Made by a program: the position numbers and the translations under genes
Notes under the pieces: model-generated
What the model saw: only the letters and a program-made list of their open reading frames with translations
What the model was told of the DNA's origin: nothing
Databases searched by the model: none
In this document: one piece after another, positions 58,201 to 64,000 of the stretch
How positions within the stretch are numbered: position 1 is the stretch's first letter
Layout: the number at the start of each line of letters is the position of its first letter
Assembly (NCBI GenBank): GCA_033439295.1
Contig: JAVTLE010000010.1
Coordinates: 1,984,001 to 2,048,000 of the forward strand
DNA from: Deuterostichococcus epilithicus
Lineage: Eukaryota > Chlorophyta > Trebouxiophyceae > Prasiolales > Stichococcaceae
Reading direction: 5' to 3'
Length of the DNA: 64,000 nucleotides

Positions 58201-58895
58201 ATCCACGAGACCCACCTCGCCATTGCCCCTTCCGGCTGCGAAGTGGCGGCCAAAGCCGGGACCAGCCGACTGCGCGCCGCCGCGCCCGTAGGGGTCCCTG
58301 TTTTGCGGGCCGCCAGCCGGCGCCTGCTGCTGCCGCTGCTGGACCCTGTGAAGAAGGCCGACCATGCTCAATTGGACCGCGAGTTGGGGTAAGCATGGCA
58401 ATGCATGACAAAGCAGTGCAGATATGCTAAAACCTAGAAGTGCCTTGTGCTCGACCGTGGCCAAGCTTGCATGATGCAGAGCAGCTACACGCACCTCGCG
58501 CCTGTGGCGGCAGCCGCAACACGAGGCGGGTCGCGGCCATTGAGCACGCACTCCATGATCTCGGAGTGGGCATCATTGCCGATGTGCAGCTCCTTGCGCA
58601 GATTCCCAAGCACCTTCTCCCGGCCCTGCAGCAGCACAACAGGCCCGTCTGGTCGCCAGAGGACGACACTGCCTACGATTCCAGCGCTTTCGAAGGACAA
58701 GACCTGCAGCTGCCCGCAGGTGTGGACCTGCAGCTCTGCATGTTTCAGTTTGTCGAAGTTGTCGAGGGCATCGCTCACCCAGTCGAAGGTCTGCTTGGTG
58801 AAGGCGCGCAGCACTTTGGTGTACGCTTCCTCGCGAATCTCTTCCAGCCGCACGAGGCCCTCTGCGGTCGGCTGCAGCGTCGCCGCTGCCGCCAT
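55285..58895 (-). CDS. EML: EMSY-LIKE protein (ENT plus Agenet/Tudor domains), chromatin reader
   Basis: Start at 58895 (MAAAATLQPTAEGLVRLEEI). The ENT domain is EEAYTKVLRAFTKQTFDW joined over an intron to GREKVLGNLRKELHIGNDAH, the EMSY N-terminal fold. About 300 residues rich in Gln, Gly and Pro follow (58300-57420), with poly-Gln runs and a basic PLKKRPAPGG / KQAKKKK segment that could be a nuclear signal. An Agenet module follows: DPLLGHRVK, YWPTAGGWWDGIITDYN, and VVYDMNQENESFEWTQIRG (57100-56450). The C-terminus contains PPKAAAKPGRKPKAAAG, FGDDVAS, a second Gln-rich run and DSDSDPEDFSDGAQLAVCC before the stop at 55285-55287. Plant EML proteins bind histone H3 tails and act in chromatin regulation and immunity. 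Domain order matches plants, but the spacer between ENT and Agenet is far longer. Confident on family. Confidence 0.85.
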
Positions 58896-59142
58896 GCCGG
58901 GAGCAGTCGCCTCCGCGGCCTGGCCTCAAGCGTAGGCTGAGGCGCCAGGCGCCGGCCACAAGCCTGCTGCGGGTCAGCCTCACAGCAGCCGGCCGTCCTT
59001 CTCCAGCATCGGAGCCTTCAGTCGTCGCCAGTGGCTGGCAGAGCCAATGCGGCAAGCAGCCGCTGGCAGGGCCTTTCGCAAGCCAACAACTGTCACATGC
59101 CGCCAAGCTCGTAGCCGTCAACAACTGGCGCTGCTGAGGTGT

Positions 59143-59430
59143 TCAGCTCTGGCTTGCTGTGGCCGAAGCTACTTGGCACAGCAGTCTGTCCACCCCGCCA
59201 ATGGCAGCGGCACGAGCCAGCTCCGCCGCATGTACTCTCGGAAAGCCGCTGCAGGTTGCCGCTCGCTCAGCCGAGGCCCGCGCTGCGAGCGCACAGATGA
59301 CCACTAGCGTCAGCACCTGCGTCCAGAACCTAGGCCGATACTTTGAGCGGTCCACACTCGGCAGTTCGATGGCCTCCCTGCCTGCAGAACTCCAAGTTGA
59401 GGAGTAGATCACATTCAGCTTAAGCCGCAA
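59143..59430 (-). CDS. Hypothetical 95-residue ORF with one hydrophobic segment
   Basis: Minus-strand frame starting MRLKLNVIYSS with a hydrophobic core WTQVLTLVVICALAARASA, then ERAATCSGFPRV. It could be a short secreted or membrane protein, or an isolated exon. No family recognised and no supporting neighbours; it lies upstream of the EML gene. Confidence 0.2.
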   Translation of the reverse strand: MRLKLNVIYSSTWSSAGREAIELPSVDRSKYRPRFWTQVLTLVVICALAARASAERAATCSGFPRVHAAELARAAAIGGVDRLLCQVASATASQS

Positions 59431-59914
59431 CGTGAGCCCTGGCGCAGTCCCAAGCGCACATTATCGCAAACATCTGTTGTGCTGCGCTTGGGCGAGGCCT
59501 GAACCTGACGTGCAGCACAGAGCGTCGACTCGAAGAGGCTGTCAGGAAGGTGGTGTCTTTCGAGAGCAATACACTCGCTAGCAGGCGATGATACGGCTTG
59601 CAGCCACACACCCTGAATCAAAGATGAGTGGAATTCGTCCCGGGGGTGTGCCGCTCTCTCACGCAGCCGAGCCAGCTACCTCGGTGTGCAACCCGTCATA
59701 GAAAGCTGCACGATAGCTGCTCCGCGCCATTGACTGCAAAGGGCCAGATGTATCCTCCCTACTTCCAAACGTCTTGAATAGTGGGCCTGCTCAACGACGA
59801 ACGTCACATAACAGTCACTGCACGCCAAGTGTGGCAGTCGCAACGAACCCGAATCTGAGCCTACGGCCGTCCGGAGGCACAGCGCTACTTTAAAAAGGTT
59901 CCTGAGGGTGTCTG

Positions 59915-60235
59915 ATGCGAGATTGGGAGCTTCAGAAGATCGAGATGCTGCACCTGCGAGTTTTGGATTTAGTGCAGCGTTGTAATCCAGAGCGCCAAGT
60001 GCAGGCGTTGTACGAACGCATGCGTCGCAGCTGCACCGCCAGGGCACGCGTTGTGCAAGACTGTCGCACTCAGCTGCCGAGTACACTCAATGCTCCGATC
60101 GAGGGCTTCGATCTGGTGAAGATGCAAGATGTACTACAGCAGCAAATATCGTTCGAGAACATGAAGCTAAACCCTTGCAGAGACTTACAACTACAGTGCC
60201 CCCGCAATCGATGGACCATGGTCAACAGCACTTGA
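59915..60235 (+). CDS. Hypothetical 106-residue ORF, helical
   Basis: Open frame MRDWELQKIEMLHLRVLD... with regularly spaced Leu, Arg and Glu suggesting helix (RVLDLVQRCNPERQVQALYE), stop at 60233-60235. Codon use is less GC-rich than the real genes here and no domain is recognised. It may be chance. Confidence 0.22.
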   Translation: MRDWELQKIEMLHLRVLDLVQRCNPERQVQALYERMRRSCTARARVVQDCRTQLPSTLNAPIEGFDLVKMQDVLQQQISFENMKLNPCRDLQLQCPRNRWTMVNST

Positions 60236-60460
60236 TGCGACGAGCGGTGCAATGATGAGTCGGTCGCATGCGGGAATGCACACTGCAGCGGATCCTTTCC
60301 GTACTGCTCGAGCGCGCTTGCTGGTCCAACGGCAGCAGACGGTCCTTTGTAAAGTAGGCAGTCCGTCAGTCCAGGCCGAACTAGGCCGAGACTACGCCTT
60401 GTGCAGGCAGCCAGCGTTTTCAAACGTATTGATTAAACCTGATCGTCCTTCACAGCCAAT

Positions 60461-60490
60461 ATCAGGCGCCAGTTGGCCCTGGCGCCTGAT
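60461..60490. repeat. Perfect inverted repeat just upstream of a start codon
   Basis: ATCAGGCGCC and its exact reverse complement GGCGCCTGAT flank a 10-base spacer and end one base before the ATG at 60492. It has the same 10-10-10 geometry as the element at 27336. It could form a hairpin in the 5' UTR. Confidence 0.85.
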
Positions 60491-60491
60491 C

Positions 60492-62154
60492 ATGGGGTTG
60501 TTTGCACGGTTTGCTCCGGCAACGCCGACGCTTGCAAACGACACCGCAAACGACCCAAATGGACCCGCAGAGAGGGACAGCACGGCTCCTCTGCTGGAAC
60601 AGGTAGGACGATCAGATACACACGGATCCCCTTGGCCAAGATGCCTCGATATCTTCATTGCTGCACGCAGCCTGTGCACACAGCCAGACACGCATCGCAC
60701 TCGAGCTCACATCAGCTGTTGTGAGTGTCCGTGCCTTCGAACAGAGCTTGATCACGTCAGGAAGCCACGGTAGTGGAGGTGGATGAGGAGATGTCGACGC
60801 CCAAAAGCGGTCGGCAGCCGGCGGCAGCGCATCCCAGCGTGCACCGCCTGGCACGCGCCAGCCGCTCCGACCTAGGAAAGGCAAGCTGCATCTGCTGTCC
60901 TGGTGTACAGTGTAGAACCTCACATCCTGTTGCGTCCTTCGTGCGGCTGGCGCAGGCGCCTGCGGCCTACATGACCGCACGCGCCAACCCAGCGTGCGCA
61001 ACGTGCCTGCAGATCTCCTGCACATCAGGTTGCTGTGGATCTCAGAAAGGAATCTGTAGTACATATCCTTTGCAAGTTCCGAGGGAATTGCAACGCTCGA
61101 GGGCGGAGGACGAGAGAGAGGACTTGACGCGCCTGATAGGGCTCGATCACTCTCCAGCAGGCGGCGCCAACCACCAACAAACCAGAAACACCATCGGACA
61201 CCAGTCCAGACGCTTGCCTGACATATTGTTCCTTGTGCCTCACCATGCAGAACGGCAGCAGCGGCGGCAACGGCCCGCTGACGTTCGTCGTCCGCCGCGG
61301 CGGGAGTGCGACGGGGAGCGGCCCCAGCAGCCCGGAGCTGGAGCCGGGCAGCCCCCTTGCCGCCGCCAACGATGCCGCGGTGTTTTGGGAGGGGGACGGG
61401 CAGCACATCGACGTCCACGAAACCATGGCGGGCACCATGCATGGGGTGTGAGTCTGCAACCATCTATTGCTTCTGCTGCCGGCAAACATCAGCGAACTGG
61501 AGTCTGGCATATTTGCGAATCGTCAAATGAAGGTCGCCATGCACGTGCACGTTGGAGGGTGAAAACAGGTGGCATTGGTTGCGGGCGGGGTGCAGGTCAC
61601 ATGCGGCAGCAGGCTCATGCACGTACGCTGGCTTGCAATTGAATGGTCCAGACTCAGGACCGCCGGGCTGCATGGGTTGCAGGTGGTCGCCGATGCGGTC
61701 TTGGCCGCCCTGGAGGATCACCGATTCGACTTTCGGGCAAATCTGTTCACGCTGATTGCCATCACCGGCGTGATCCTCTACTGGCGAGGCGTCTGGACGC
61801 TGTGGTGCGTGCTGCTCCCTGCATTGGCCGCCCCATCAACCGGCGTAGTCATTGTGATGCTGCTGGACCTCGGCGTCTCGCACTCGAACTCCTGATGATG
61901 TGCACACGCCAAGGCTTCCGGAAGGACGGATCCGGAAGCTCTGGGGCAGAGTCCGGCATGAATCGTTGCAATCTGGTGCACCCCACCACTGCGTGCGGCT
62001 TCCCAAATGCCTCTGCCATGACTGGATTGGGCAAACGGGTGTGGCTCGCAGGGACAAGCTCTTGGGCTTCAGCATCGCGAGTGAGGTGGCGTGCATATTG
62101 ACGGGGCTGTCCATCATGATGATCTTCCGATTTGTGCGGCTGCCACTGCTAGAG
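60492..62154 (+). CDS. Membrane protein of unknown function with a WRGVWTLWDKLLG motif, 3' end unresolved
   Basis: Exon 1 (60492-60602) encodes MGLFARFAPATPTLAND...TAPLLEQ and ends at GTAGGA. A phase-compatible exon from 61246 reads NGSSGGNGPLTFVVRRGG and FWEGDGQHIDVHETMAG. An exon near 61682 gives VVADAVLAALEDHRFDF and a membrane helix (LFTLIAITGVILYWRGVW). It splices within a Trp codon to WDKLLGFSIASEVACIL and a second helix (LTGLSIMMIFRFV) ending LLLE-type at 62154 before GTGCGG. The WRGxWxLWD pattern recalls fuseless-type membrane proteins, but that is from memory and tentative. Exons beyond 62154 could not be joined convincingly. Confidence 0.45.
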
Positions 62155-63405
62155 GTGCGGGGAAAAAACGCACTCGCAGCCTTCGGCTGTTTATCAGCTG
62201 GGTTTCCTATTGTTTCCGAGCACAATGCTGTTGTGCCTCTTGCTCTGCCCCTGGGCTCAAGACATTCATCAGGGTCTGATGTCATGTGGTGTTGATGCAG
62301 GGCTTGCCGTCCGGTTGAGAAGCCCGCGCGCCGTGGGGCTGCCGTAGTAAGGTCCGTTCTAGCACGCACGGCAGCATACATACCGGTTACACTCTTGAAT
62401 CGCAAGCCCTAGGATGCAATGAGAACATAAGCATGACCATGGTGAGTCAGGGTGACGAAGTGTGAGTGCCGTGAAGCACTTGTTGTTTGGGGCAGCGCCG
62501 GCGATGGCGCCAGCGGCGTCTGTCACCCACTTGCAGCAGGGCAGTCAACATCGTCGCGACTGCCGTGATTGCTGCCGAATGTCACAAGGAATTGCATCTG
62601 AATTCATGCATGCCATACGATGCCAATTCGCCACTGTACCGTTGGCGTTTGCGGACCCCCGCCCACCTCTTTTGTAAGCCCCCAGCATCACATGCTTATC
62701 AGGGTGTGCCTGTGTCGCAGCTTCCACTCGACCCTTCGACCTAGAAACGTAGTAGATGGCGTGGTGATAGATCAGTTGTCCGAGGCGGCGACTTTTGCTC
62801 CTGTACACGACGATCTTGGAGTACGGTTGCCCGTCTCGCCTCCGGTACCTTGCATGCGGCACTTCGTACGCATGGGCGAGTGACCTCGTCGTCGCCCTTG
62901 CCCACCGCAGCATCAGGTGAGAGACGGACGGAGACGGAGACGCAACGTCATGAACAACTATGACGAATGCCCTATCGCGGGCGACGTGGCCGCGTACAAG
63001 CAGCCCCGTAAGTACAAGCCATGCGGCGGTTTTCGCAGGCCAGATACGAGGCCGCATCGCCGCACAGGCCGCTGCCAATTAAAAGGCCTGAGCTGTTCGA
63101 GGCCAGGGCAGTGCAGAGAAGTAAGGGTTGCCCCTCGCGGCTGTTCAGCGCGCGGCGGAGCACTCCTTTTTGGTGTTTCTGCCTGATACTGCTCAGACTG
63201 ATGTCGGCTTCAACGCTGACTCCGACGACAACCTAACGCGCATCGGGCACCCGGACCACAGTGCTGTGCAATGCACACGTCACCAACTTGCTGCGTCTTC
63301 CTCCGGCCTAGATGCGTACCTGCCTTGCGTGCTCCCCTGCAGGCTGCTGGCCCGCAGTTCGCCGCGCCTCCATGCTGGGTACAGCAGCGCTTTCAAAGCC
63401 TGACC
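62155..63405. other. Unresolved stretch after the membrane-protein exons
   Basis: May contain its final exon(s) (one candidate acceptor lies near 62542) and 3' flank. A 177-residue minus-strand ORF (63078-62545) is also open, but no conserved segment allows a choice. Confidence 0.3.
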
Positions 63406-63918
63406 ATGGCGGAGGAAGACGGTTTCTACCAGGATGAAGCACTAGGTCACTTCAGCAGCCAGCGGCGACTGCGGCCCCGGGCATCGACCATCGACGTCGG
63501 TGGAGGTGATAGGCTGGCTGAAGGAGTGATCGGATGACAAATTGCTGGTACCATGGGGTTCTGAGGCTTTGTGGGCCAACTTTGAGCCAGTGAACGTGCA
63601 TTTCTCCTGCTGAGCTTCTCGTGTACTGCCACCATCAGCCTGCAAGCCGGAAGACACTGCCAGACATTGCCTCATTTCATGTGCACTGATGGCGCCGCAC
63701 CGATGGCGTCGCACGGCCGATTGCTACAACGTAGTGTTGAGGACAGCTTCGAGCATTCGAGACATGACGAAATGGATGCCGAGTTGCAGGAGGTACGTCT
63801 GCCGGCGGCGCCCCCCAGGAAACCTCCGGAAGCGCCTGCGGCAGTGGCAGCCAGGGTAGACGGCAGCGGCACGCTTCTGGCAACACCACGTTCGGGAGTG
63901 GATCTGCCGCGCCACTGA
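63406..63918 (+). CDS. Possible gene start near the right edge, hypothetical
   Basis: ATG at 63406 opens MAEEDGFYQDEALGHFSSQR and RPRASTIDVGG, with a donor-like GTGATAG near 63508. A second open stretch (63724-63918) reads RSVEDSFEHSRHDEMDAEL and then Pro/Ala-rich sequence to a stop, or ends at a donor GTACGT near 63792 and continues outside the window. Acidic, Ser-rich, no family recognised. Confidence 0.3.
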
Positions 63919-64000
63919 CGGTGGGCAGTCAACTCGCTGGACACCTTACGGTGCTAGATCGATCTACTGCTCGTTGAACAGGATCGGCTCGGCATGACCG

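Noticed and set aside
63970-63984. GAACAGGATC word resembling U3 snoRNA box A at the right edge
   Set aside because: Too short, no upstream element at -70 region and sequence ends before it can be tested.

Overview
The window looks like nuclear DNA of a green alga, probably a chlorophyte near the trebouxiophyte/Chlorella side. It is GC-rich and extremely intron-dense: GT-AG introns often fall every 100-200 bases, and many donors begin GTGCG or GTGAG. Proteins carry Ala/Gly/Pro/Gln-rich disordered stretches, short TTTAGGG-type (plant/algal telomeric) motifs sit in introns, there is a hydroxyproline-type cell-wall protein, and a cluster of eukaryotic spliceosomal snRNA genes is present. Scattered single N bases, one of which breaks a reading frame, suggest a draft assembly. 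Exon boundaries were read by eye from splice sites and protein similarity, so gene spans are firmer than individual exons.

Layout. 1-8797 (+): the 3' part of a neuropathy-target-esterase-like patatin lipase with a very long disordered tail. 9224-15662 (-): a secreted three-fasciclin (FAS1) protein with a Pro-rich HRGP linker, like algal cell-adhesion proteins. 16546-23007 (+): SDA1, a 60S ribosome biogenesis factor. 24277-26721 (+): an unrecognised polytopic membrane protein. 27961-30082 (+): a secreted M43 (pappalysin-type) metalloprotease. 30914-38476 (+): a ZGRF1-type SF1 DNA helicase. 38477-45058: a protein-poor, RNA-rich island. 45059-54363 (-): EFL1, the EF-2-like GTPase of 60S maturation. 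55285-58895 (-): an EMSY-LIKE (ENT plus Agenet) chromatin protein. 60492 to about 62154 (+): a membrane protein of unknown function. A possible further gene starts at 63406.

The most interesting part is the RNA island. It holds U1, U2 and U4 snRNA genes on the minus strand within 1.8 kb, a truncated U4 copy, and two complementary halves of a U5 gene on the plus strand 2.2 kb apart, both ending in the same 7-base word in U5 loop I. Four snRNA 5' ends (U1, U2, U4 and the U5 5' half) lie 70-72 bases downstream of the first base of the same decamer, ACCCATAAC(T/C). The truncated U4 lies 67 bases downstream. This predicts a previously unlisted upstream element for algal snRNA genes. Complete snRNA 3' ends run into a C-rich tract. 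A second theme is that three separate genes (SDA1, the ZGRF1-like helicase, EFL1) carry partial, decayed copies of their own exons inside introns, one of them inverted.
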